Positions 1-7,432 of a stretch of 44,310 nucleotides of DNA are shown here, piece by piece. Under the pieces are notes generated by a model. The model was not told where the DNA came from. It worked only from the letters and a program-made list of their open reading frames with translations, and did not search any database. The stretch comes from Clostridia bacterium. GTDB lineage: Bacteria; Bacillota; Clostridia; Christensenellales; CAG-314. Each line of letters starts with the position of its first letter. The stretch's first letter is position 1. The stretch is taken from the NCBI GenBank assembly GCA_036654455.1, contig JAVVRZ010000006.1, positions 1 through 44,310 of the forward strand, given 5' to 3'. A program made the position numbers and the translations under genes.

Positions 1-182
1 CTTGAAAAAGCCGAAAGCGAACGCAAGAAACAAGAACGTCAAACTCTACTTGAACAAGCAAGGCTTGAAAAAGAGCAACAGCATAAAAAAGAAATTGAGG
101 AAAGGCGTATTGCTCTTGAAAAAGCTCGTGAAGAAAAACTAGCACTTGAAAAAGCCGAAAGCGAACGCAAGAAACAAGAACG
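1..182 (+). repeat. 38-bp direct repeat inside the coiled-coil gene
   Basis: Bases 1-38 and 145-182 are identical, beginning CTTGAAAAAGCCGAAAGC and spaced by 144 bp, a whole number of codons. The nucleotide identity, including third positions, points to recent in-frame duplication or recombination. Confidence 0.8.
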
Positions 183-543
183 AAAAGAAAAAACGGAATT
201 AGAGAAAAAGACTCAAACTAAGAAAGTTCAAGAAAAAGTTCAAGAAAAAAAGACTCAAACTAAGAAAGTTCAAGAAAAAGTTGAGCCAAGCCAAAAAGAA
301 ATTGCAATCGAGATTGAACAAGAACTTAGTCAAGAAGAAATTTTAGCAAAACAACAAGCCGAACAACAAGCCGAAAGCCAACGCAAGCGTTTAAGCCGTG
401 AGGCTTTGCTAGAAAAGGCAAGACAGCTTAGAGAGGAACAACATCGCCTTCTTGCTCAACAACGAGAAGACGAACAGCAACGTTTGCTTGACCAAATCAA
501 TCAAGATAAAGAGGTAGCCTCAACCGATACCAAAATAGACTAA
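1..543 (+). CDS. 3' end of a charged coiled-coil protein (partial, start outside window)
   Basis: Frame 1 is open from the first base to a TAA at 541-543, giving about 180 C-terminal residues. The product is almost entirely E/K/Q/R/A-rich with heptad-like spacing, as expected for a long soluble alpha-helix or coiled coil, and no hydrophobic segment or catalytic motif is visible. It contains two sets of internal direct repeats: LEKAESERKKQER occurs twice 48 codons apart, and a KTQTKKVQEKV unit occurs twice 14 codons apart. The function is unknown; such tails are found on surface, structural and chromosome-associated proteins alike. It precedes the signal peptidase gene on the same strand by about 90 bases with no clear terminator, so co-transcription is possible but unproven. 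Confidence 0.7.
   Translation, partial: LEKAESERKKQERQTLLEQARLEKEQQHKKEIEERRIALEKAREEKLALEKAESERKKQERKEKTELEKKTQTKKVQEKVQEKKTQTKKVQEKVEPSQKEIAIEIEQELSQEEILAKQQAEQQAESQRKRLSREALLEKARQLREEQHRLLAQQREDEQQRLLDQINQDKEVASTDTKID
206..282 (+). repeat. Two tandem 42-bp units in the coiled-coil gene
   Basis: A block starting AAAAAGACTCAAACTAAG at 206 recurs at 248 with a 42-bp (14-codon) period, ending at 282. It encodes K-T-Q-T-K-K-V-Q-E-K-V twice. The near-perfect identity suggests a length-variable coding minisatellite. Confidence 0.75.
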
Positions 544-634
544 TCGCAAGACAACCATTAACAAAATCGTACAAGCTTTATAAGCTAAACTAAGATAAAA
601 ACCACAAATATCTTGTTACAAAAAAAGGGAAAAA

Positions 635-1345
635 ATGAAAGTCGCAGGCAAAATACTATCTATATTATCATATATACTTCTTGCAGTAGTGCTAGTTATA
701 TTTGTAACCGTACTTGTTGCGAGAATTAGAAATGAAATACCTACGCTGTTTGGCTATTCGTTTCACCTTGTAGTATCGCCCTCAATGGAAACGGAGAACG
801 AAGACAGTATTGAAATCGGCGATATGGTGATAGTTAAGCATTGTGACAGTAAAGATATAGCTATGCACGATATTATTCTTTTTGTAAGTCAAGACCCTTC
901 TCAAACAGTCGATGGCAAACCTATGAAAATATTGCATAGGGTAGTAGGCTACGCTAACGAAGAGCATACTTCGTTTATTACAAAAGGCGATAATAATAGT
1001 CGTAACGACGACTATCCTTCGGGCGAACTTATAGGTAAAATGGCGGGTAAGTCTAGGGCGTTTGGCGCAGTAATGCTGTTTTTTATGAAAGGCACAAATA
1101 TTATATTTTTGCTCTTGATAATAGTTCTTGTAGTTTTTATGGCAGTGTTGATAGCCAAACTTGTAACTTCATTTAAAAAAGCTAAGCCAAATGACGAAGA
1201 GCAAGTTATGCGCCAAGAAATAATGGAAAAAATTAAAAAGGAACAAGAAGAAAGCAATAATGATAAAGTAATCCAAGCTAATCAAGGCGACGCAAACACT
1301 AACCCCGATAACCAAAATGATAAGAGCGGGCAAGATAATCAATAA
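635..1345 (+). CDS. Signal peptidase I, SipW/ER-type (S26B)
   Basis: A 236-residue membrane protease predicted to remove signal peptides from exported proteins. An N-terminal membrane segment (about 7-30) is followed by the catalytic box S-P-S-M with the nucleophile at about Ser50, then I-L-H-R-V-V-G with His101 in the place of the Lys used by ordinary bacterial LepB, and K-G-D-N-N with Asp119. Ser plus His is the hallmark of the S26B (SipW, archaeal and ER) class. A second hydrophobic helix lies at about 152-176, and the last 50 residues are a charged Q/N/D-rich cytosolic tail. SipW-type enzymes often serve a few dedicated substrates, but no obvious substrate such as a TasA-like protein is in the window. 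The start has a weak AAGGG-type ribosome site. It lies upstream of two EAL genes on the same strand. Confidence 0.85.
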   Translation: MKVAGKILSILSYILLAVVLVIFVTVLVARIRNEIPTLFGYSFHLVVSPSMETENEDSIEIGDMVIVKHCDSKDIAMHDIILFVSQDPSQTVDGKPMKILHRVVGYANEEHTSFITKGDNNSRNDDYPSGELIGKMAGKSRAFGAVMLFFMKGTNIIFLLLIIVLVVFMAVLIAKLVTSFKKAKPNDEEQVMRQEIMEKIKKEQEESNNDKVIQANQGDANTNPDNQNDKSGQDNQ

Positions 1346-1455
1346 AAGTAATAATTTAATTTTAAAATAACAAAAAGGCAAATAATCTTTACAATAAATA
1401 GAATTTAAGCAAACGTAAATTGTAAAAAGCGACAAACCAAATAAATTGAGGTAAA

Positions 1456-3009
1456 ATGTTTCAAATTGTAATAGACAATAAAAATATTGTAAAAGTTGAT
1501 AAAACTTTTAAATCTACCTATTGTAGCAGATGGATAGATGGTTTTTTTGACCTTGCCTATTCGTTTGAACTAGAAGCTAACTCGGCAAAGTTTAACGCCG
1601 TTGTCAAACTCGAAGATATAAGCGGAGCTGTCCGCTATGCCTTTTTAGAGTGTGAGAATAAGAAAAACAAAATTTACGCAAATGGCGTTGACGTTACTAG
1701 CGACATTGGTGAAATTTTAACTATGCGTCAAAAGTATGGCATTGTAAGCTCTACTAAGCTTGGCAACGCTTACACGCTTGACGAACATTGTAAACATAAA
1801 TTAAAGAAATATTTTGACAGCCTACTTGTATTTAGAATATCCATTATCAATTTAGAAGAATATTCGTTAATGCTAGGCAAGGCTTTCAAAACTATCATAT
1901 TTAACAAAGTTGCCGAAATGGTAGTAAGCGTTTTTGGCAAAGATACGACATATCAAATAAGCGACTTTGAGTTTATCGTAATGAAAAAAGGCGGAGATTT
2001 ATATCTAGAAGAGATTGCAAAAATGGCTTTATCGCAAATTAAAACCGTATTTACTATCGAAGACAGAAATGTTATGTTAGATATAAGAATAGGCATCGTC
2101 GATTTTAGAAATTATAGCGGAGATATAAATTACCAAATAATCGATACCTCAACTCGTCTTGCAGTAGAAAAGGCTTCAAGGTCAAAATCAGCTCGTAGCT
2201 TTGTGTTAAGTTATTATACCGACCGTATTCCAACCGACTTTTCTAAACAAGGCGTAATAGAGCAAATGATTAAGCGTGACCAGTTTGACGTATATTACCA
2301 GCCCCAAGTCGACTTAAAAACCAATAAGATTATAGGGCTTGAAGCTCTAACTCGTATTATAGGCGAAGATAAAAAAGATATTACAACCGCCGAATTAATA
2401 GCTATTAGCGAAAAGTGTGGCGGAATTTTGCCATTAGGCGAATTTATTTATAAAAAAGCTTTAAGTTTTGCTAAGACATTGCAAACGCAAGGGCAAGACG
2501 TCGAAATAGCCATCAACGTTTCTACTATTCAGTTGTTAGAAAGGGGATTTGTTACGGCGTTTACTAATTATGCTAGGTCTTTAAATTTAGATACTTCAAA
2601 AATTAACATCGAAATAACAGAAACGGCTATGATGTATTCGGTCGACGCTATTTTACCCAAACTTTCTCAGCTAATTCAATTTGGTTTTAATATTCATATC
2701 GATGACTTTGGCACAGGATATTCGTCTTTATCTTATTTAGCAAGTTTGCCTGCAAATTGCATTAAGATTGACAGAGGTTTTGTCGACAAACTAATAGACG
2801 ACTCTTATTCTATTATAGTTAGCGGAGCTATTATGATAGCTAAGAGTTTAAGAAAGAAAGTTATCGCCGAAGGCGTAGAAACGCAAAAACAAGTTGATAT
2901 CCTAAGAAAAATTAATTGTGACATAATACAAGGCTATATTATCGCAAAAGCTATGAGCGAAAAAGAAACTCTATCTTTTTTGCTTGATTATGTCAAAAAG
3001 GAGGCGTAA
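1456..3009 (+). CDS. EAL-domain protein, probable c-di-GMP phosphodiesterase with degenerate GGDEF
   Basis: A 517-residue protein. Residues 1-110 are unassigned, about 115-275 resemble a GGDEF fold that has lost the GGDEF signature, and about 276-510 form an EAL domain. The EAL catalytic set is present: E296-A-L-T-R, N-V-S, the E-I-T-E motif, D416-D417-F-G-T-G, K437 and E472 in A-E-G-V-E. It should therefore hydrolyse cyclic di-GMP to pGpG, unlike its downstream partner. No membrane helix is evident, so it is probably cytosolic. The start follows TTGAGGTAAA, a good ribosome site. The next gene begins immediately after its stop codon and its ribosome site lies inside this gene's last codons, so the two are translationally linked. 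What signal the N-terminus senses cannot be told. Confidence 0.85.
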   Translation: MFQIVIDNKNIVKVDKTFKSTYCSRWIDGFFDLAYSFELEANSAKFNAVVKLEDISGAVRYAFLECENKKNKIYANGVDVTSDIGEILTMRQKYGIVSSTKLGNAYTLDEHCKHKLKKYFDSLLVFRISIINLEEYSLMLGKAFKTIIFNKVAEMVVSVFGKDTTYQISDFEFIVMKKGGDLYLEEIAKMALSQIKTVFTIEDRNVMLDIRIGIVDFRNYSGDINYQIIDTSTRLAVEKASRSKSARSFVLSYYTDRIPTDFSKQGVIEQMIKRDQFDVYYQPQVDLKTNKIIGLEALTRIIGEDKKDITTAELIAISEKCGGILPLGEFIYKKALSFAKTLQTQGQDVEIAINVSTIQLLERGFVTAFTNYARSLNLDTSKINIEITETAMMYSVDAILPKLSQLIQFGFNIHIDDFGTGYSSLSYLASLPANCIKIDRGFVDKLIDDSYSIIVSGAIMIAKSLRKKVIAEGVETQKQVDILRKINCDIIQGYIIAKAMSEKETLSFLLDYVKKEA

Positions 3010-5313
3010 GTGTTAGGATTTTTAAATACAAACACAGTTGGCGGTATCTTTTTAATAATTGCAATCTTGATTGTTTCAGGGCTACTTATATGGTTGCTTG
3101 TTGTTCGAACAAGACACGATAGACTTTATTTTATAGATTTATACAACAAAAAAAGAATTTTTACCAAGCCCGAAATGTTAAAGTCCCTTAACGGCTCTAT
3201 CAGCATAAATAGAGAATTCTACTTATTTATGCTACAAGCCAGAAGTTACAAAGACCTTATCTCTCTATATTCGCAGGATAGCGTAGAATCGGCAATGAAT
3301 TTAATTTTTTCTCGCATCGATACCGAAATGCCCGAAGGAGTAAGGCTTTCTCGCATAGAGCGTGACAGCATCTTAGTATTTGTTAAGCAGGAAAAAAACA
3401 TAGATATAGGCACAATCGCAAAAAAACTTAAAGATATATCAGCAAGAAACGTTTTGCTAGAAAGCAGAAAAAACATACGAATAGATTTTTCGGTAGCTAT
3501 CGTAGGCTACCCAAACGACGGCGACAATCTCAGCACCCTTATGAGTATGCTTCAAATATCTTTAACCGATGGCAAACGTGCAGTTTCGGGCAATCTTACT
3601 GTAAGTAGAAGCGGACAAATCGCCGTAGAAGACTACGAAACCGAACGCAAAGAGATTAAAGAAGCGCTTGATAAAGAACAGTTTGTGCTATTCTACCACC
3701 CCGTATTAGAAACAAGAAATATGAAGATAGCCGGCGCAGAGTGTTTAATTAGATGGAATCACCCAACACGAGGTATGTTACCGCCATCGGCTTTTTTCCC
3801 GGTATTTGAACGACTAGGCGAAATGCATGCGCTTGCGCTATGGGTGTTTGACCATTCGGCAAAACAGCTCGCTTATTGGCGCTCCCAAAAGTCGAACAAC
3901 TTGTGGCTGTCGGTAAATATGTCAATCAACCAACTTAGCAACCCTATAATAGTGCGTGAGTTTACTAAAATTTTGAAAAAATACGACTTAGTAGCCGGCG
4001 ACTTCTATTTTGAAGTATACGATTTAGCTATGTATTCTAAGCTAGAAGGCATACGCACGACCGTTGACCAACTATCCCGTATGGGCTTTAAAATATCGGT
4101 TGATAAATTCGGCAAAGGCAGTTCCTCTATAACCGAGTTAGAACAATTACCATTGTCGCAAATTAAAGTCGATATGAGTTTGCTTGAACGAGCAAGAGAG
4201 AACGTCTTGTACGGCGGAATAATAAACACATTGTCGGACTACGTAAGACAAAAAAATATTATGTTAGTCGCTGACGGCGTTGAAAACAAAGAAGACTTAG
4301 ACTTAGCGCATATATACAAATTGCCGTATTTACAAGGTTTCTACTTTACACGACCGGTATCTACTAACGAATTTGAGAATTTGTTTACCGACGATTCGTG
4401 GAAAATTGCCAAAGGTATCGGCGACAGCTTATCTACAAGCATAAACAAAAAAATTGCGTCGCCTGATATTAAAGTCGGTTTAATCCAAGACGACAACACA
4501 ACAATCGGCGAGAAAATAAATAGTGATAAAATAGATAGTGACAAATCAAACGGAAAGAAAGTACAAATTGACGCTACGACACCCGAATTAAAAGCCAGCG
4601 TTAAGAGTTTTTCGGGCGATACTCAAATTGTTGCGCCTTCAACCGATTCAACGCCCATTGATAAAAATGTACTTAAAGTTGGTAAGTTGCTTGACGAAAT
4701 AGAAATGCCAAACGTAGATAATACTAAACAGGGCGGTTCGGCAAGTGAAATAGCGATCGCTAGCGAGCAAGACGCTTCTTCTAGTCGGTCAAGCCAAACA
4801 GGTGGCAAACAAGTAGCAAAGAAAGCCTCAAATGGCGAGCAAGCTGACAAAAACACCGTAGCTAAGGCAAATTCAACCGTAAAAAAGACTTCAACTGTAA
4901 AAAAGGCGGTTACTTCTTCGGCAACGGCAAGCAAAGACAATAATACTAGCGACGGCGAAATTAAAGCGAAAAAGCCACCAGCTAAGGCAACCCCAAAAAC
5001 TGACGGCGAAATTAAGTCGAAAAAGCCACCAGCTAAGGCAACCCCAAAAACTGACGGTGAAGTTAAAGTTAAAAAGCCACCAGCTAAGGCAAGCCCAAAA
5101 ACTGACGGAAACATTCTCAAAGCAAAAAAGTCTTCAACCAAAGTTATCGAGCCGATAAAAATTGAAGATTCGAGGTTGGGCAAGGGATTAATGCAAGCTA
5201 ATTCTCAACCCAAACCTACAAATAAACAAAGTAAAGCCGACCCGATAAAGATTGAGGCTATTCCCACCCGAGTAGACGGCTTTGATAATAAGGACGACAA
5301 ACCCGATACCTAA
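3010..5313 (+). CDS. Membrane-anchored degenerate EAL protein with K/A/P-rich repeat tail
   Basis: A 767-residue protein starting at GTG, preceded by AAGGAGG at 2998-3004. One transmembrane helix lies at about 12-33, a divergent GGDEF-like region follows (about 50-200), then an EAL domain (about 215-450). Glu244 of the EAL box survives as E-C-L-I-R and Asn in N-M-S is kept, but the metal-binding D-D-F-G-T-G is D365-K-F-G-K-G, and A-E-G-V-E is A-D-G-V-E (Asp422). Loss of the second aspartate argues against phosphodiesterase activity; a c-di-GMP-binding or scaffold role is inferred. Residues about 450-767 are low complexity, rich in K, S, T, A and P, with three 17-residue repeats. Placed directly behind an apparently active EAL gene, it may tether or regulate it at the membrane. 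Confidence 0.8.
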   Translation: MLGFLNTNTVGGIFLIIAILIVSGLLIWLLVVRTRHDRLYFIDLYNKKRIFTKPEMLKSLNGSISINREFYLFMLQARSYKDLISLYSQDSVESAMNLIFSRIDTEMPEGVRLSRIERDSILVFVKQEKNIDIGTIAKKLKDISARNVLLESRKNIRIDFSVAIVGYPNDGDNLSTLMSMLQISLTDGKRAVSGNLTVSRSGQIAVEDYETERKEIKEALDKEQFVLFYHPVLETRNMKIAGAECLIRWNHPTRGMLPPSAFFPVFERLGEMHALALWVFDHSAKQLAYWRSQKSNNLWLSVNMSINQLSNPIIVREFTKILKKYDLVAGDFYFEVYDLAMYSKLEGIRTTVDQLSRMGFKISVDKFGKGSSSITELEQLPLSQIKVDMSLLERARENVLYGGIINTLSDYVRQKNIMLVADGVENKEDLDLAHIYKLPYLQGFYFTRPVSTNEFENLFTDDSWKIAKGIGDSLSTSINKKIASPDIKVGLIQDDNTTIGEKINSDKIDSDKSNGKKVQIDATTPELKASVKSFSGDTQIVAPSTDSTPIDKNVLKVGKLLDEIEMPNVDNTKQGGSASEIAIASEQDASSSRSSQTGGKQVAKKASNGEQADKNTVAKANSTVKKTSTVKKAVTSSATASKDNNTSDGEIKAKKPPAKATPKTDGEIKSKKPPAKATPKTDGEVKVKKPPAKASPKTDGNILKAKKSSTKVIEPIKIEDSRLGKGLMQANSQPKPTNKQSKADPIKIEAIPTRVDGFDNKDDKPDT
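4951..5103 (+). repeat. Three tandem 51-bp coding repeats (K-K-P-P-A-K units)
   Basis: Units begin at 4951, 5002 and 5053, each starting GACGGCGAAATTAAA or a close variant, and a partial fourth begins at 5104. Each encodes 17 residues of the form D-G-E-I-K-x-K-K-P-P-A-K-A-T-P-K-T. The lysine/proline/alanine composition resembles histone-H1-like tails, which are known to bind nucleic acid or polyanions; that role is only an analogy here. Confidence 0.9.
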
Positions 5314-5399
5314 ACAAACAATGCTTTGATAAATGTTGCTTACTATAATATAAACATATTTAAAGAATGTAAGCGTTAAACAAATATTACATTAACTTA

Positions 5400-5430
5400 A
5401 AAAAGACGGAACAATTGTTCCGTCTTTTTT
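5400..5430. terminator. Bidirectional rho-independent terminator
   Basis: AAAAAGACGGAAC and GTTCCGTCTTTTTT form a long perfect stem around AATT with A and T runs on either side. It sits between the convergent EAL operon and the aminotransferase gene and can stop transcription from both sides. Confidence 0.9.
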
Positions 5431-5455
5431 AATTATACTTAATATTTAATAATTA

Positions 5456-6646
5456 CTATTTAAGATTGTAAGATTTTGCAAGTTTTTCAAATGCAGGCAA
5501 GCTGTTGAGTATTTGTTGAGTAGTTTTACAGTAAGATATACGCACAAAACCCGGATAACCAAAACTGTTGCTCGCAACAAGCAGTAATTCAAATTCTTTT
5601 GCCTTTTGGCAGAATTTATTTGCGTCGCTTTCGGGACTCTTGACAAATAAATAGAATGCTCCGTCGGGGTGAACGCAAGAAAAACCGTATTGCGTGAGGG
5701 CGTCATATAATATATTACGATTTTGTTCGTAGACCTTAATATCGCTTGTTGCGCCCATACATAGTGGCATTAACTTTTGGTACATACTCGGGGCGCAAAT
5801 ATAGCCTAAATATCTGCCTGCTCCGCAAATTGCTGCGTAGATATCGTCAATGCTACGCATATTTGGTGTTAAGGCTACGTATCCAATTCTTTCGCCCGGA
5901 AGCGACCAAATTTTGGAGAAAGAGTAGCAAACAATAGTGTCGGTGTAATACGCTGGGATATAAGGAACAACGGTGTTGTCATAGACAAGTTCTCTATATG
6001 GTTCGTCGGATACTATAAATATTTGGCTGTCAAATTCCTTTTCTTTGCGAACAAGAATGTCGGCAAGTTGTTGAATAGTTTTGCTAGGATAAACTACGCC
6101 GGTTGGGTTGTTGGGGGAATTTACTACAACTGCCTTAGTGTGAGCCGTAATTAATTTCTCTAACGCATCAAAGTCAGGCAATAGCGTGTCGCTATGCGAA
6201 GGACAAGAAACAAGCTTTGCGCCTGCCGAATCGATAAATACGCTGTATTCGGCAAAATATGGAGCAAATAGAATAATTTCGTCGTCCGGCACAGAAATTG
6301 CGTGGAAAGTTGCCGATAATGCCGCCGATGCGCCAACGGTTAGGTATATGTAGTTAGGGTCAAGGTAAGCGTGTTGAGTCTTGTCAATAAAGTCCGCAAC
6401 CGCTTTGCGAGATGCAAGGTCGCCTTGCGCCGAAGTATAACCGTGCAGTTCAACCGGATTAGAATTTTTTAATAAGTCAATTAATGTTTGTGTAATGCAA
6501 TCGGGCGCTGGTACGCTAGGGTTGCCAATACTAAAATCGAATACGTTCTCTTTGCCAATTTGTTGTTCACGTATCTTGCTGTACTCGAAGGTTTCTCTTA
6601 TTGCCGAGCGTTTTTTACCCAGTTGCATCATTTTTTTTGATATCAT
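5456..6646 (-). CDS. PLP-dependent class I/II aminotransferase (aspartate aminotransferase-like)
   Basis: A 396-residue fold-type I aminotransferase. Characteristic features are F-D-F-S-I-G-N-P-S near the N-terminus, N-S-P-N-N-P-T-G in the middle, S-D-E-P-Y-R with the PLP-contacting Asp and Tyr, and S-F-S-K-I-W-S-L-P-G-E-R-I-G containing the Schiff-base lysine. The closest match by eye is the clostridial AspC-like group of about 395 residues. The substrate is not fixed by sequence; transfer of amino groups to 2-oxoglutarate or oxaloacetate would fit an amino-acid fermenter. The start is set by AAGGAGAAATATAATG. It is a single-gene unit with its own promoter at 6682-6710 and the shared terminator at 5400-5430. 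Confidence 0.85.
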   Translation of the reverse strand: MISKKMMQLGKKRSAIRETFEYSKIREQQIGKENVFDFSIGNPSVPAPDCITQTLIDLLKNSNPVELHGYTSAQGDLASRKAVADFIDKTQHAYLDPNYIYLTVGASAALSATFHAISVPDDEIILFAPYFAEYSVFIDSAGAKLVSCPSHSDTLLPDFDALEKLITAHTKAVVVNSPNNPTGVVYPSKTIQQLADILVRKEKEFDSQIFIVSDEPYRELVYDNTVVPYIPAYYTDTIVCYSFSKIWSLPGERIGYVALTPNMRSIDDIYAAICGAGRYLGYICAPSMYQKLMPLCMGATSDIKVYEQNRNILYDALTQYGFSCVHPDGAFYLFVKSPESDANKFCQKAKEFELLLVASNSFGYPGFVRISYCKTTQQILNSLPAFEKLAKSYNLK

Positions 6647-6681
6647 TATATTTCTCCTTAATATTATTTTAATTTAAACAA

Positions 6682-6710
6682 AATATATCACACAAATAGA
6701 CAAGTGTCAA
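6682..6710 (-). promoter_or_regulatory. Sigma-A promoter of the aminotransferase gene
   Basis: On the minus strand, TTGACA (6710-6705) and TATATT (6687-6682) are separated by 17 bases, giving a leader of about 30 bases before AAGGAG and the start codon. Confidence 0.75.
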
Positions 6711-7119
6711 GAGCATAAAAACTTAAATATTTTTTGTTAAATATCATAGATATCAAACAGTATTTAAAAAGGCAATTTTTAATAAATTATACAAAAAAAG
6801 ACTTCTCAAAACAAAAATATTCAAATTTTCTTCTTATTATACAAAACACAATGGAATATCATATAATAAAAAGCCTTATGGTTAAGATTATATAATTATA
6901 TTTTAAAGACGGTTAAAGCTATATAAATACAAAATTTAAGTTTTTATTGTCGTCTTTAATGGCAAAAGTTGATTATGTTTATTGCATATTAAATAAAAAT
7001 AGAGTCGCTAATTCAAAAATAGTTGGTAAAATTTAAATATTGATGTAAGCGAATGTTCTTAAAAGTAGCAAAAAGGAAAAGATTTGTTAATTATTTACAA
7101 TCTTTTTTTAAAAAGGGTA

Positions 7120-7147
7120 TTGACAATTATTGTGAGTATGGTAAAAT
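7120..7147 (+). promoter_or_regulatory. Upstream sigma-A promoter, opp operon
   Basis: TTGACA (7120-7125), a 16-base spacer and TAAAAT (7142-7147). It would give a leader of about 280 bases if used for oppA. Confidence 0.6.
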
Positions 7148-7303
7148 TTAAATGTAGTTTGTGATGGAAAATCAAAAAAATATATCTAAGGTGGAATACA
7201 TACGCGCAGAACTTACATAACACTTTATTAAATGATAAAATGGCAAGATGAGCGCATTTTGCTACCTTTATTATTAATTTTTATTAATATTAGCGTCACA
7301 AGT

Positions 7304-7332
7304 TTGACAAACCTGCCTTGATGGGGTAAAAT
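7304..7332 (+). promoter_or_regulatory. Proximal sigma-A promoter, opp operon
   Basis: TTGACA (7304-7309), a 17-base spacer and TAAAAT (7327-7332). The predicted transcript starts near 7339 and has a leader of about 95 bases ending in the strong GGAGG ribosome site. Confidence 0.75.
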
Positions 7333-7432
7333 TAACAAAATATATTTCTTGAAGGTGCTCCGCTTGCTAAGGTAAGCCAAAAACCTTACAGGTTAATATA
7401 ATTAAACACAACATAAAAATGGAGGTAAAACT

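Larger units (their letters stand above)
6711..7432. other. A/T-rich intergenic region with opp promoters
   Basis: About 720 bases between divergent genes. It holds many A/T runs and no plausible coding frame or known RNA family. The right-hand third carries the two promoters listed separately. A small hairpin (TAAGGT at 7368-7373 with ACCTTA at 7383-7388) lies in the opp leader. Nothing else was recognised. Confidence 0.6.

Noticed and set aside
4623-5183. Minus-strand 186-codon frame opposite the second EAL gene
   Set aside because: It is the mirror of the K/A/P-rich repeat tail, giving a repetitive L/A/G/F product; no promoter or ribosome site.
6711-7119. Riboswitch or small RNA in the long intergenic region before opp
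   Set aside because: Only weak A/T-rich pairings were found (for example AAAGACG with CGTCTTT about 40 bases apart) and no known conserved blocks.
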